This document shows, in pieces, positions 18,013 through 27,938 of a stretch of DNA of 48,191 bases; the stretch's first letter is position 1, and each line of letters opens with the position of its first letter. The notes under the pieces are model-generated. The model saw only the letters and a list, made by a program, of their open reading frames with translations. It ran no database searches and was not told the DNA's origin. This DNA comes from Microthrixaceae bacterium. Its GTDB lineage: Bacteria; Actinomycetota; Acidimicrobiia; Acidimicrobiales; Microtrichaceae. The position numbers were made by a program, and so were the translations under genes. Location: contig JACJWI010000011.1 in assembly GCA_020637215.1 (NCBI GenBank), positions 1 to 48,191 on the forward strand, written 5' to 3'.

Positions 18013-19152
18013 TCAGGTGCCGACGAACCAGCCGTCGGCGCCGATGTCGGAACCCATGCGCGGGACGTACTGGTCGAAGTACACCCGCGACACGAGCTCG
18101 CGACGGCTGCGGACGTCGGCCTTCTCGAAGACCGACTTCAGGTGGTCCTGCACGGTGTAGCGCGACATGCTCAGGGCGGTCGCGATGCCGCGGGTGTCGA
18201 CGCCCTGCAGCACCAGCTGGGTGACGTCACGCTCACGGGGCGACAGGTCGAACGCCGCGACCACGATCGCCACGATCTCGGGCGGACGTGCCTCTTCGAT
18301 GGTGACGACCACGTCGGTGCCCGAGCTGGTCGGTCCGCTCAGCGGCGACGAGTGCAGCACGAGCCAGCGCCCGCTTCGACCCCGGACCCGCAGCCTCGGA
18401 GTCATCGTGCCGGTGCCGGCGGCGAGTCGACGGGCCGCCGCGACCAGCCCCGAGATCACGCTCGAGGTGCCGGTGTCCTCGGGGGTGACCCCCAGGTCGT
18501 CGAGCCAGGCGCTCGCGCCGTCGTTCATCTGGCCGAGGACGTCGTCGCCGTGCACGATCAGCACCGCCGGCGCGGCCGGCAGGTCGCGGGGAGCGTCCAG
18601 CTCGCCGACCCGTCCGACCAGCAGCGCCGAGCGGAACCCGACCGCCAGGTCCGACGAGAGCGCACCGACGAACGCGATGTCCTCCTCGGTGTAGTCCGGG
18701 TCGCCGTCACGACGATGCAGGGCGAAGCCGCCCCAGGTGTGACCATCCGCGCGGGCGATCGACCGCAGCTCGTCGGAGAACCCGTACTGGGGGTGGAGGA
18801 ACTCGCGGGCCCGGAACAGCACGTCCGGCTCGTTCAGCGCCTCGAGGCGGGCCGAGGTCGCCGGCCGTGCGGCCGCCGACAACGCGGCGAAGTTCGTCGG
18901 GTTGTCGTAGCCGTACTCGATGGTCCCCCAGCGTGCGTCGGCCTCCTCGTCGGCGGCGAGCTCGCCCAACTTCACCGTGGCGGTGCACAGGTGGGTGGCG
19001 GGGTCGAACAACGCCGAGCACATCGCCCGGTACGGAACGGCGCGGCGCAGCGACCCGTCGACCTCGGTCAGGAACTCGGGGAGCGGCAGGCCCGCCCGCG
19101 ACACGACCTCGATGTCACGGCGGACCCGCTCGGCGGTCAGCTGGCTCATCAT
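18013..19152 (-). CDS. LuxR-type transcriptional regulator with GAF-like N-terminus
   Basis: 379 residues from ATG 19152 (a second ATG follows at once). Residues 1-180 resemble a GAF-type sensory domain (LRRAVPYRAMCSALFDP...YTEEDIAFVGALSSDLAVGF); a PAS-like middle has ILIVHGDDVLGQMN-type sequence. The C-terminal LuxR helix-turn-helix is LSPRERDVTQLVLQGVDTRGIATALSMSRYTVQDHL (read as two consecutive parts). No receiver domain. It is divergent from the giant surface-protein gene and may control it. The family is known for autoregulation and for sensing small ligands; none can be named here. Confidence 0.85.
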   Translation of the reverse strand: MMSQLTAERVRRDIEVVSRAGLPLPEFLTEVDGSLRRAVPYRAMCSALFDPATHLCTATVKLGELAADEEADARWGTIEYGYDNPTNFAALSAAARPATSARLEALNEPDVLFRAREFLHPQYGFSDELRSIARADGHTWGGFALHRRDGDPDYTEEDIAFVGALSSDLAVGFRSALLVGRVGELDAPRDLPAAPAVLIVHGDDVLGQMNDGASAWLDDLGVTPEDTGTSSVISGLVAAARRLAAGTGTMTPRLRVRGRSGRWLVLHSSPLSGPTSSGTDVVVTIEEARPPEIVAIVVAAFDLSPRERDVTQLVLQGVDTRGIATALSMSRYTVQDHLKSVFEKADVRSRRELVSRVYFDQYVPRMGSDIGADGWFVGT

Positions 19153-19186
19153 GGGTTCCACTCTGCACCGACGGGCCACCCGAGCA

Positions 19187-19208
19187 CACCCCCACATTGC
19201 TGGGGGTG
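19187..19208. promoter_or_regulatory. Inverted repeat between the LuxR regulator and the giant surface gene
   Basis: CACCCCC-N8-GGGGGTG, itself framed by GGCCACC and GGTGGCC. It lies 35 bp before the regulator ATG and 120 bp before the divergent gene, a fitting place for the regulator's operator. Confidence 0.4.
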
Positions 19209-19327
19209 GCCGGGACCCACCGCTCGCGGTCCACAGGAACACGACGCGCGGGGATGGGCAGGAACGGCCGGCGGCCTCAGTGTGGCGGGATCGGGCACCC
19301 CCGCCCGACCCGACCCGGAGGCGTTCC

Positions 19328-22300
19328 ATGCTCCCGTTCCTGATCATCCTCGTGGGCTGTGCCGCCCTCGTCCCGCTGCAGTGGCAGCGGCTCCGACCAC
19401 CGGGCCCGCGGACACGACCGCGACCCGCGCTCGGAGCGACGGCGGTCGTGCTGGCCGGCGCGGTCACCGTCGGGTCCCTGTCGGCGACGTTCAGGCCGGC
19501 CGACGCCGAGGACGCCCCCGGCGACGCCGACGCCGCGACGCTCGCCGGCGACCGCATGGTCACCGCACCGATGGCCGGCTACCAGCTCGCCGACGCGTTC
19601 GGCGAGGTCCCCGGAGTCACCCAGGTCGACCCGGTCGGCATCGCCGACGACGGCACCATCGTCGGCAACTACGTCCACGAAGGCCGACCCAAGGCGTTCC
19701 GGGCCCGACCGGGCCAGCCCTTCGAGGAGCTCTACGCGGCGGGCGCCGAGCGCATCACCGCTGACGCGGTCGCCCCCGACGGGACGATCGCCGGCCACAT
19801 CGCCACCCTGTCCGCACCCGACGCGGACGGCTGGGTCGGGGTGTGGGACCCTGACGACGAGGGCAACCTCGGGGACTTCACCCGCCGGCTGGCCCAGCCC
19901 AAGGGCGCCCCGACCGTCGAGACCGTCCGCGCCGTCAACAGCCGCGGCGACGTCCTGCTGGGCACGTCCGTCCTCCACCCCGACGGCAACCGCACCCTGC
20001 TCGCGCACCCCCAGCCCGGCGGGTCGAACCCGCAGCTGAGCGCCCTCGACATGAACGAGACCGGCCAGGTCGTCGGCTTCGCGACCTGGACCGAGTTCAA
20101 CCAGCCCGTGACCCGGGCCGTGCAGTGGAACGCCGGTGTACCGGTGCTCCAACTCCAGTTCGGTCAGGTCAGCGCCATCGCGGACGTGATCGCCGATGAC
20201 GGCACGATCGGGATGCGGGCCGCCACCGGCACCCCCGAGCAGGGCTACCGCACCTGGGTGGTCGCACCCGGCGTGGGGCCGGCCACCCCGGTGGCGCCGC
20301 TCGGGCAGGAGGTGCTGCTGCGCGACATCAACGAACGCCGCACCGCGGTGGGCATGGTCATGGCGGACGGCGCGCTGAGGCCCGTCGCCTTCGACGGCAC
20401 GCTCAAGCGCCTCGACCGGCTCGTGGACGAGCCGACCGTGCACCTCCAGAGCGCGATCGGCATCAACACCGACGGCGTGATCGCCGGCGACGTCGACTGG
20501 CAGGGCGCCGCGTCGGTGTTCCTCGCCCGGCCGGTCAACCCGGTCGTGTTCGTGCACGGCGCCGGCGCCAGCCGCATCTCCCAGACAGCCCCCCGCACCG
20601 CGGACCGCGGCGACGAGGGCGACCAGGAGTGGATCCGCTGCGGGGCAGACCGCATGCACCTCAGCCTGTGGCCCGAGGACGTCCAGGCCGGTCGAGCGCT
20701 GACGAACCTGGCGGCGTTCGCGCCGCTGCGCGACGAGACGTGCTACGGAATCGGCTCCTGGGCCGACGACGCCCTCGGTGTCTACGACACGCTGCTCAGC
20801 CACATCGAAGGGACCGGGTTCCGCCCCTACCGGGTCGACGCCCGCCTCGACCGCTACACCACCGCCGGCTGCGACACATCCCAGAACAGCCCGAACCTGT
20901 TCACCTTCGCCTACGACTGGCGACTCGACAACGGCGACAGCGGCCGACGACTGGCCGACTTCATGGGCTGCGTGCGCAGGTTCTGGCCCGACCGCGACGT
21001 CAACATCGTCACCCACTCGATGGGCAGCCTGGTCGCCCAGCGCTACCTGCTCGACGCCGGTGATGACGCCCCCGTCGACCGGCTGATCACCTTCGGGGCG
21101 CCGTGGCTCGGCTCCCCCAAGCTGGTCAACGTCCTCTACACCGGCGACTTCGCCGCCGGTCCGGTCAACGGCCCGGCGGGCATCATCCGCCACATCGTCG
21201 GCAGCTTCCCCGCCGCGCACCAGCTGATGGCCGGGCCGTACTACCACCAGCTCGCCACCCGCCCGGTGTTCCGCGAGCTCGGCGCCGACCGCGACCTGGA
21301 CGGCGTCGACCGCGACGACTTCACCTTCGCCCACCTCAAGCAGATGCTCGACGCCGAGAACCCCACCTTCACCCCCGGCACCGTCGCCGAGTCGTTCCAG
21401 ACCCAGGCCGGCCAGGCCGACTGGAGCTCGCTCGACACCGACGTGGACATCACCCACTTCGTCGGGCTGCAGGCGGGGCGCAACACGATCGGCACCGTCG
21501 TGTACCGCACCCGACCGGTGTGCGACCTGTCCAGCTTCAGCTGCGAACCCCGAACCGTCGTCGAGCAGTCTCTGGTCTGCGGTGACGGCACAGTCCCGCT
21601 GGTGAGCGCAGCCCGGGTGGGCCGCGGCCGTGACCTCAACGCGCCCGACGCCGAGATCCAGGTCCTCACCTCGCCGTCCGCCGATGAGAACGGGCGGGCC
21701 GAGCACACCGGGATGACGACCAACCCCGCGGCGCTCGGACGTCTCGACCAGCTGCTGGCGACCCCGTCGGCCAAGGACGGACCCGGCACCTACTCGGCAC
21801 CGCTGGGGGCCGAGGACCAGGACACCGCCAGCTGCGGCGGCTCCGCGAACGGCGCCGGACTCGCCGCCGCCGGCCAGGGGGCCCCGGACCGGGCGCACTC
21901 CCTGCGCTACCTCGAGCTGCTGGGCGGCTCCGACGTCACCGTGACCGACGACCTCCGCCACGTCACCCCGATGGCCGACGGCTCGACCGGCACCGTCCCC
22001 GGCGTCACCCAGTTCCGCTCGAACGCGGAGGACGCCGGACTCACCACGCTGCCGCTGTCGTCGACGCGCACCTACCGGATCGCGTTCCACGCCACCGGCG
22101 ACCCCCTGCAGCTCGAGCTGCTCGACGGCACCCAGGACAACCCCACGCGGGCCATGCGCTGGACCGACGTCCAGGTGCCCGAAGGCGCCGCCGAGTTGGA
22201 GATGGCGCCGGAGCGCACCCCGGTGCTGCGCATCGACTCCGACGGCGACGGCGAGGTCGACTCACCGGTGGCCCCGACCGTCGACCTGTCCGGTCCCGCC

Positions 22301-25300
22301 GCCGCGGACGTCACCGCTCCCGAGCTGACTGTCACCGCCGTCGGCACCGGGGAGGACCGCCGGTACGCGGTGTCGGCCACCGACGACGGCCCCGGGGCCA
22401 TCGACGTGCTGGTGTCGACCGGCGGCCGGTTCGCCCCCTACGACGGACCGTTCAGCGCCCCGGCGGGCACGACGACGATCCGGGCGTTCGCCACCGACGC
22501 GGCCGGCAACCGGTCCCCGATGACCGACGTCGCGATCGGCTCGGTTCCCACCACGCCACTGACCACCGGGACCCGCACCCGCGAGGCCAACCCGCGGGGT
22601 TGGAACACCGGTCCGGTCGACGTGGCGCTGCGCGCCGAGGCCGCCGGAGGCGTCGCCTCGGTGACCTGGTGGGCCGAGGGCGCCACCGCCACCGCGCCGA
22701 GCACCGTCGCCGGCGACCGGGCGGACGTCGCGGTGACCGCGACCGGGGTCACCCACCTGCGGTTCCGGGCCACCGGCGCCGACGGCACCGTCGAACCGGT
22801 GCGCACCCTCACCGTGCGCATCGACGACGACGACCCGTCGGTCCAGCTGCAGACCCCCTACGCCGACAGCACCGTCGCCGACCTCGACCGCATCGCCGGG
22901 ACCGCCGCCGACGCCACCTCCGCTCCCGCCGAGGTCGACGTCGAGATCCTCGACCCGGACGACCGGGTGTGGGACGGCGACTCCTGGGAGGACGTCGGCG
23001 ACGGCGAGCACCGGTGGCTGAACGCCACCGTCACGACCGGCCCGGCGGGCACCGCGACCTTCGAACGTCGCTCCGCCAACCCGTCGGGAGCGGACCTGCC
23101 TCCCGGCGGCTACCGCATCGGTCTGCGGGTGACCGACGGGGCCGGACACCGGAGCGTCACCGAGCCGGCCCGGGTGACCGTGGCCGCCGACGCCGCGTGG
23201 CAGGCGGTCGAGCTGGCGCCCCTCGGCCCGTCGCAGACCTCGAGCGCCCGAGCGGTCGACGACCGCGGCGCCGTGCTGGGCACCACGACCGACGGCGGCA
23301 CCACCGACGTGGTGTGGGCCGGCGGCACCGTGACCGCTCTGCCGGTCGCGGAGGACGCCGAGGTGACCGCCCGCTCGATCGACGGGTCGATGGCCGGATC
23401 GGTCTCCTCGGGCGGCGGCGGGAGCCGGGCGTTCGAGTGGAGCCCGACCGGAACCCCGACCGAGCTGGCGCTCACCCCGGGGACGACGTCGAGCTGGGCG
23501 GTCGACCGCAACGACGCGGGCACCGTGATCGGCATGACCGGCAACGCCGGCGTCTTCGTCGATGCCGTCCGCTGGGACGACGACGGCGCCCACCGCCTGG
23601 CGCTGCCCTTCACCGGGGTGCCGGCCACCACCGACATCAACTCGGGCGGAGCGATCGTCGGCTGGATCGACCCGCCCGACATCGGCGACGTCACCCCCCG
23701 CCGCGCCGTGCGCTGGGACCCCGACGGAACCGCCCATCCGCTCGGCACGCTGGGCGCCCCGTCGCGGGCACCGAGCACGGCGACCGCCGTCAACGACCTC
23801 GGGGTCGTGGTCGGCTCGGCGTGGACCGACGTCGAGATCGCCGGCGACCAGCACGCCGTGGTGTTCCGCGACGGCCGGGCCGTTCCGGTCGACGCCGGGC
23901 TCTTCGCCGACGGCGCCACCGCCACCGACGTCAACGACCGGGGCTGGATCGTGGGCGACTACACCACCCGCACCGGTTCGCTGCCCCGGGCGTTCCTGTC
24001 GACCGACGCCGAGTCGGCCGTCGACCTCAACACGCTGCTGCCCGACGGGTCGGGCTGGGTGCTGGAGCGGGCCACCGGCATCAACGACCTCGGTCAGATC
24101 GTCGGGCGCGGCCGGCTCGACGGCGTGCCCCGCGGGTTCGTGCTGTCGACTCTGCACGCCCCGGTCGCCGAGGACGTGTCGGTGACCGCTGCCGGCGAGA
24201 CCCGCATCACCCTCGACGGGTGGGACCCTGATCCCACCGACACGTTGACCCACCACCTGGTCGGCACCGCGTCGCACGGCTCGGCCGAGCTCCTCGACGG
24301 CGGCGTGGTGCGCTACCGACCGCAACGGGGCTTCACCGGCACCGACCGGTTCGACTACCGGGTCGAGGACGGACGGTTCCGCTCCGACTCGGCGACGGTG
24401 ACCGTCACGGTGACCGAGGACCCGACCGGACCCGACAACCGGGAACCGCTGGCGACGATCACGCTGCCGGCCACCGGCATCGAGGGCACCTCGGTCACCG
24501 CCGACGGCTCGGCGTCGAGCGATCCCGACGGCGACGAGCTGACCTTCGCCTGGGACCTCGACGGCGACGGCGCCTTCGACGACGGAACGGCACCGACCGC
24601 GACGACGACGCTGCTCGACGACGGACCCCACAGCGTGGCGCTGCGGGTCACCGATCCCGACGGCGCCACGGCGAGCGCCACCGCGACCCTGACGGTGCTC
24701 AACTCGGCGCCGACGATCGGCGGCCTGCGGGGCACCGCGTCGGTCACCGCCGGGACTCCGCTCGAGCTGTCGGGCACCGTCGACGACGTCCCCGCCGACA
24801 CCCACACCGCGGTGCTCGACCCCGGTGACGGCTCGGCGCCGGCCCCGGTCGCCGTCACCGACGGTCGGTTCACCCTGCGGCACACCTACACCACCGCCGG
24901 GGTCCACGACGCGGTCCTGAGCGTCGTCGACGACGACGGCGCCCACGCCGAGGCCCGCATCACGGTCACCGTCGAGGCCCCGGAGCGGGTTCTCGCCCCG
25001 GCCACGATCAGCGTCGCCGGTTCGGTCGCCGTGCCCGGCAGCGGGACCCGGCCGGACCGCATCGGTCTGGTCGGAGCGGTGATCGCCCCGAAGGGCTCGA
25101 CGGGTTCGACGTGGGGGGCGATCGGAATCGCACGGACGGGCTCGACGCCGATGGCGCTCGGCAGCGTCAGGATGACCAGGGCCGGCACCTACACCGAGGG
25201 CGGCGTGCGCTACGGCGTCGTGATCGGCACCGGCGTCCTGGGCTCCGGGCGGACCGCCCGGTCGGTCACCTACGAGCTCACCGTCGCCGACGGCCGCCCC

Positions 25301-25426
25301 GACCGGGTGTGGCTGAAGGTCACCGACAGCTCGGGCGCCGCGGTGACCGGGCTGACCGTGGGTGGCACACCGCCGGGCGGAGGGCTCACATTCCTGTCGG
25401 GCAGCGCCTCAGTCACCCCTCGCTGA
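19328..25426 (+). CDS. Giant surface protein: HAF repeats, LCAT-like hydrolase, Ig/PKD-like domains
   Basis: 2032 residues from ATG 19328 (GGAGG 6 nt upstream). Two hydrophobic segments lie in the first 60 residues (LPFLIILVGCAALVP, then ATAVVLAGAVTVGSLSATF), suggesting export. Residues about 75-400 hold HAF-type repeats (GIADDGTIVGNYV, VNSRGDVLLG, MNETGQVVG). About 400-800 is an alpha/beta-hydrolase like lecithin:cholesterol acyltransferase: VVFVHGAGA, THSMGS with Ser564, GDGTVP with Asp753, and AEHTG with His793. Then come Ig-like segments, a second HAF block (1290-1605), a cadherin/Big-like module (1608-1695), PKD-like modules (SASSDPDGDELTFAWDLDGD) and a C-terminal domain of unknown type. 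Probably a secreted lipase or esterase displayed at the surface. No LPXTG or other sorting signal was seen at the end. Confidence 0.88.
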   Translation: MLPFLIILVGCAALVPLQWQRLRPPGPRTRPRPALGATAVVLAGAVTVGSLSATFRPADAEDAPGDADAATLAGDRMVTAPMAGYQLADAFGEVPGVTQVDPVGIADDGTIVGNYVHEGRPKAFRARPGQPFEELYAAGAERITADAVAPDGTIAGHIATLSAPDADGWVGVWDPDDEGNLGDFTRRLAQPKGAPTVETVRAVNSRGDVLLGTSVLHPDGNRTLLAHPQPGGSNPQLSALDMNETGQVVGFATWTEFNQPVTRAVQWNAGVPVLQLQFGQVSAIADVIADDGTIGMRAATGTPEQGYRTWVVAPGVGPATPVAPLGQEVLLRDINERRTAVGMVMADGALRPVAFDGTLKRLDRLVDEPTVHLQSAIGINTDGVIAGDVDWQGAASVFLARPVNPVVFVHGAGASRISQTAPRTADRGDEGDQEWIRCGADRMHLSLWPEDVQAGRALTNLAAFAPLRDETCYGIGSWADDALGVYDTLLSHIEGTGFRPYRVDARLDRYTTAGCDTSQNSPNLFTFAYDWRLDNGDSGRRLADFMGCVRRFWPDRDVNIVTHSMGSLVAQRYLLDAGDDAPVDRLITFGAPWLGSPKLVNVLYTGDFAAGPVNGPAGIIRHIVGSFPAAHQLMAGPYYHQLATRPVFRELGADRDLDGVDRDDFTFAHLKQMLDAENPTFTPGTVAESFQTQAGQADWSSLDTDVDITHFVGLQAGRNTIGTVVYRTRPVCDLSSFSCEPRTVVEQSLVCGDGTVPLVSAARVGRGRDLNAPDAEIQVLTSPSADENGRAEHTGMTTNPAALGRLDQLLATPSAKDGPGTYSAPLGAEDQDTASCGGSANGAGLAAAGQGAPDRAHSLRYLELLGGSDVTVTDDLRHVTPMADGSTGTVPGVTQFRSNAEDAGLTTLPLSSTRTYRIAFHATGDPLQLELLDGTQDNPTRAMRWTDVQVPEGAAELEMAPERTPVLRIDSDGDGEVDSPVAPTVDLSGPAAADVTAPELTVTAVGTGEDRRYAVSATDDGPGAIDVLVSTGGRFAPYDGPFSAPAGTTTIRAFATDAAGNRSPMTDVAIGSVPTTPLTTGTRTREANPRGWNTGPVDVALRAEAAGGVASVTWWAEGATATAPSTVAGDRADVAVTATGVTHLRFRATGADGTVEPVRTLTVRIDDDDPSVQLQTPYADSTVADLDRIAGTAADATSAPAEVDVEILDPDDRVWDGDSWEDVGDGEHRWLNATVTTGPAGTATFERRSANPSGADLPPGGYRIGLRVTDGAGHRSVTEPARVTVAADAAWQAVELAPLGPSQTSSARAVDDRGAVLGTTTDGGTTDVVWAGGTVTALPVAEDAEVTARSIDGSMAGSVSSGGGGSRAFEWSPTGTPTELALTPGTTSSWAVDRNDAGTVIGMTGNAGVFVDAVRWDDDGAHRLALPFTGVPATTDINSGGAIVGWIDPPDIGDVTPRRAVRWDPDGTAHPLGTLGAPSRAPSTATAVNDLGVVVGSAWTDVEIAGDQHAVVFRDGRAVPVDAGLFADGATATDVNDRGWIVGDYTTRTGSLPRAFLSTDAESAVDLNTLLPDGSGWVLERATGINDLGQIVGRGRLDGVPRGFVLSTLHAPVAEDVSVTAAGETRITLDGWDPDPTDTLTHHLVGTASHGSAELLDGGVVRYRPQRGFTGTDRFDYRVEDGRFRSDSATVTVTVTEDPTGPDNREPLATITLPATGIEGTSVTADGSASSDPDGDELTFAWDLDGDGAFDDGTAPTATTTLLDDGPHSVALRVTDPDGATASATATLTVLNSAPTIGGLRGTASVTAGTPLELSGTVDDVPADTHTAVLDPGDGSAPAPVAVTDGRFTLRHTYTTAGVHDAVLSVVDDDGAHAEARITVTVEAPERVLAPATISVAGSVAVPGSGTRPDRIGLVGAVIAPKGSTGSTWGAIGIARTGSTPMALGSVRMTRAGTYTEGGVRYGVVIGTGVLGSGRTARSVTYELTVADGRPDRVWLKVTDSSGAAVTGLTVGGTPPGGGLTFLSGSASVTPR

Positions 25427-25544
25427 GGTTCAGTTCTGCCCCGGTGGATCCGGCTGTCGTCCTCCCGGCCCCGAGCCGCGAGGACGGCAGCCGGTTCGCC
25501 GCCCGGCGTCTGCGCCGTCGAGTGCGGCGGGGCAGACTCGGCCC

Positions 25545-26429
25545 ATGCTGATCGCCCAGATCTCCGATCCCCACGTGACCACCGAGGGGACCGTGGTCCG
25601 GTCGCTGGTCGACACCCCGCAGCGCTTCGCCGACGCGCTGGCCACGTGCGCGGCGTTGCCAAAGGTCCCCGACGTGATCCTGCTGACCGGCGACCTCGTC
25701 AACGACGGGACCGCCGAGGAGTACGCGCTGCTCGCCGAGGCGCTGGCCGAGGCCCCGTGCCCGGTCCTGCCGATCCCGGGCAACCACGACGACCCGTTGC
25801 TGCTGCACGCCACCTTCGCCGCGCTCGACGTGTGCGGTGCGGCGCTGCCCGACCCGCGGTCCGGACCGTTCCACTACGTGGTCGACGACCACCCCGTCCG
25901 CCTGGTCGCCCTCGATTCCACCGTCGCCGGCCACCACCACGGGCAGGTCACCGAGCAGAGCGCGGCGTGGCTCGACGCCACCCTGACCGCCGCGCCGGAA
26001 CGTCCGACGATGCTGTTCATGCACCACGTGCCGTACGCGACCGGGGCGTGGTGGTTCGACTACTCGGGCATCGACGGACGGGACCTGCTGCGCGAGGTGC
26101 TGGTCCGTCACCCCCAGGTGCTGCGGGTGGTGTCGGGACACGTCCACCGCGCCACGTCGACCCAGTGGGGTCACCTCACCCTGAGCAGCGCGCCGTCGAC
26201 CGCGTTCCTGAGCGGGACCGGCGTCGGCGACGGTCCGCCGCTGATCGTCGACCAGCGCGCCGCTCCGCAGTTGTTCGCCGTCGACGGCGACTCTCTGGTC
26301 GCCTCCGAGGCGGACCTGCCGGGGCTGCGGCTCAGCATCGACATGCGCGACCTGGTGCAGGACTGGTCGACCTACGAGTCGGTCACCCGGTCCCGGGGAC
26401 CGGTCTCCAAGGACATGTTCGGCGGCTGA
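25545..26429 (+). CDS. Metallophosphoesterase, class III cyclic-nucleotide phosphodiesterase-like
   Basis: 294 residues, cytoplasmic. The calcineurin-like metal-site motifs are all present in order: DPH (Asp8, His10), TGDLVND, PGNHDD, MHH and GHVHR. The overall pattern (MLIAQISDPHV at the N-terminus) matches CpdA/Rv0805-type enzymes that hydrolyse 3',5'-cAMP or other phosphodiesters; the true substrate is uncertain. ATG 25545; the only upstream cue is CAGACT 7 nt before it, a weak leaderless -10. The 118 bp before it hold no gene. A longer frame from 25362 is read-through of the intergenic region. Confidence 0.88.
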   Translation: MLIAQISDPHVTTEGTVVRSLVDTPQRFADALATCAALPKVPDVILLTGDLVNDGTAEEYALLAEALAEAPCPVLPIPGNHDDPLLLHATFAALDVCGAALPDPRSGPFHYVVDDHPVRLVALDSTVAGHHHGQVTEQSAAWLDATLTAAPERPTMLFMHHVPYATGAWWFDYSGIDGRDLLREVLVRHPQVLRVVSGHVHRATSTQWGHLTLSSAPSTAFLSGTGVGDGPPLIVDQRAAPQLFAVDGDSLVASEADLPGLRLSIDMRDLVQDWSTYESVTRSRGPVSKDMFGG

Positions 26430-26646
26430 GGCCACCGGCGGGAGGACCACGTCCGGAGCCACCGGCCGGGCGATCCGTTCCGCGGACCGCCGCCGCTACG
26501 GGCAGGCGAGCGTGTCGATCAGCAGGCTCACGTGTTGAGTTGCGCTCGGCATTCGAAGAATCTCGCGTCTCCAATGTCGGCGATTCGCGGGTGACATTCG
26601 TCGAGTTTGCAGGTGACATTGCTGGCAGGAACGTACCCCTGACCTG
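26430..26646. other. Gene-free stretch with 22-bp-spaced GTGACATT repeats
   Basis: No gene seen. The right part is visibly lower in GC than its surroundings. GTGACATT occurs at 26591-26598 and 26613-26620 (period 22), with an inverted AATGTC at 26573-26578. Arrays of this kind occur at the ends of some insertion sequences (IS21 type is the comparison I have in mind), so this may be a remnant end next to the AAA gene. That reading is weak. Confidence 0.4.
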
Positions 26647-27927
26647 TCAGGGTCCGAGCAGTGCCAGCGGCACGACTGCGACGCCGTCGGTTCGCCGGTA
26701 GGCCTCGGGGCCGGTGTGGAGCACCAACGTGTCGATGCACTCGTCGCCGAGCTTGTCGCGCAGCCAGACGAGATGTCGTACGTCGTTGTCGCCAACGGCA
26801 GCCCCCAGCTTCACCTCGACCCCGAGCACCCCCTCGTCCGTCTCGACGATCAAATCGACCTCACGGCGGCCCTTCTCGGTGCGCAGGTGATGCACCCGCG
26901 CGTCGGATGCTTGCGCGAAGACCCTGACCGAGAGCGTGGCAAGGCTCTCGAAGAGCCCACCGAGGAAGCCGCCGTCGCGAGGCTGCAACGGGTCCGGAGC
27001 ATCTCCACGCAACAGGCGCGTAGCGCTCCGCTTCACGAGCCGGGCAGCCAGGGCCGGATCCGCGAGGTGGTGGCAGGGCGCCAGGGTCAAGGCGCCGAGG
27101 TGGTTGTTGGAAGGGATCCACGCAGTAACGGGATCGAGGATGCGGAGCGCGGTGAGGAGTTCGATGTACGGCTGCGTCGTGGTCTTCGCCGGGCGTGCGT
27201 CGGCCGAGACCGTCGCGTGGGCCCGGATCTTCTCCCAGGACGCGGTCGTTCCCGTCGCCGCCGCGTAGGCGCGAAGCCAGGCCATGACAGTCGCGGGCCG
27301 CTGGACCGCGAACCCGGCCTCGGGTAGGTCGTGGCTCGCGATCCGTTCGATGTAGCTGTCGAGCTGGCGCGTCAAGGCCCGGCCCTCCAGGTGTCGCAGG
27401 CCAGGGAACCCGCCGGCCACCATCTCTGCGACGTAGTCCGCCAGTGCGATCTCCGTTCTCCCACCGACGTCACCGTTCCCACCCAGCAGCGCAGCAAGGG
27501 AGACCGATGTCTCCGCGACGCCACGCTCGGGGAGGGTGAGCGCCCGCATGCGCATGGAGGTGATGCGTCCTGCCCCGGAGTGCGATTCCTTCGTCGGGGC
27601 CGACCCGGTGAGGATGAACTGCCCTCCGGTGGAATCCGCGTCGACCAGTCGGCGCACGGCGTCCCACGTGGGGTGGACACGCTGCCACTCGTCGAGCAGC
27701 AGCGGTCGGGCGTCGCCGGCGATCACCGACGGGTCGGCAGCGACCACCTGCCGCTCCGCCTCGACGTCGAGCCGCCGCACCGTCACGCAGCGCTGCTCTG
27801 CCGTGGAGGTCTTTCCGACCCCCTTCGGGCCGTCGAGCAGAATGGCCGGCAGCTGCGTGAACAGCTCGTCCAACTCGTCGTCGATGATCCTTCGCTGGTA
27901 CGGGCCCATGAAGTCCACGGTCCCCAT
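26647..27927 (-). CDS. AAA+ ATPase with C-terminal DUF4143 domain
   Basis: 426 residues from ATG 27927 (AGGA 5 nt upstream). Walker A is GPKGVGKT (33-40), Walker B is LLLDEWQRV, and sensor 1 is FILTGSAPT. The C-terminal domain has VDLIVETDEGVLGVEVKLG, the Asp...Glu-x-Lys arrangement of a PD-(D/E)XK-like fold typical of DUF4143 proteins. Function of the family is not settled; such genes are common, patchily distributed and often mobile. It stands alone, with 23-bp direct repeats over its 5' end and other repeats 3'. An in-frame ATG at 27948 lies inside the first repeat and arises from a single A in place of G found in the other copies, so it is probably not the start. Confidence 0.88.
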   Translation of the reverse strand: MGTVDFMGPYQRRIIDDELDELFTQLPAILLDGPKGVGKTSTAEQRCVTVRRLDVEAERQVVAADPSVIAGDARPLLLDEWQRVHPTWDAVRRLVDADSTGGQFILTGSAPTKESHSGAGRITSMRMRALTLPERGVAETSVSLAALLGGNGDVGGRTEIALADYVAEMVAGGFPGLRHLEGRALTRQLDSYIERIASHDLPEAGFAVQRPATVMAWLRAYAAATGTTASWEKIRAHATVSADARPAKTTTQPYIELLTALRILDPVTAWIPSNNHLGALTLAPCHHLADPALAARLVKRSATRLLRGDAPDPLQPRDGGFLGGLFESLATLSVRVFAQASDARVHHLRTEKGRREVDLIVETDEGVLGVEVKLGAAVGDNDVRHLVWLRDKLGDECIDTLVLHTGPEAYRRTDGVAVVPLALLGP

Positions 27928-27938
27928 ATGATCCTGCG

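Noticed and set aside
19328..19375. Lipoprotein signal (LVGC) at the start of the giant surface protein
   Set aside because: The lipobox-like LVGC has no basic n-region and only a few residues before it, and a second hydrophobic segment follows, so membrane anchoring or ordinary export is more likely.
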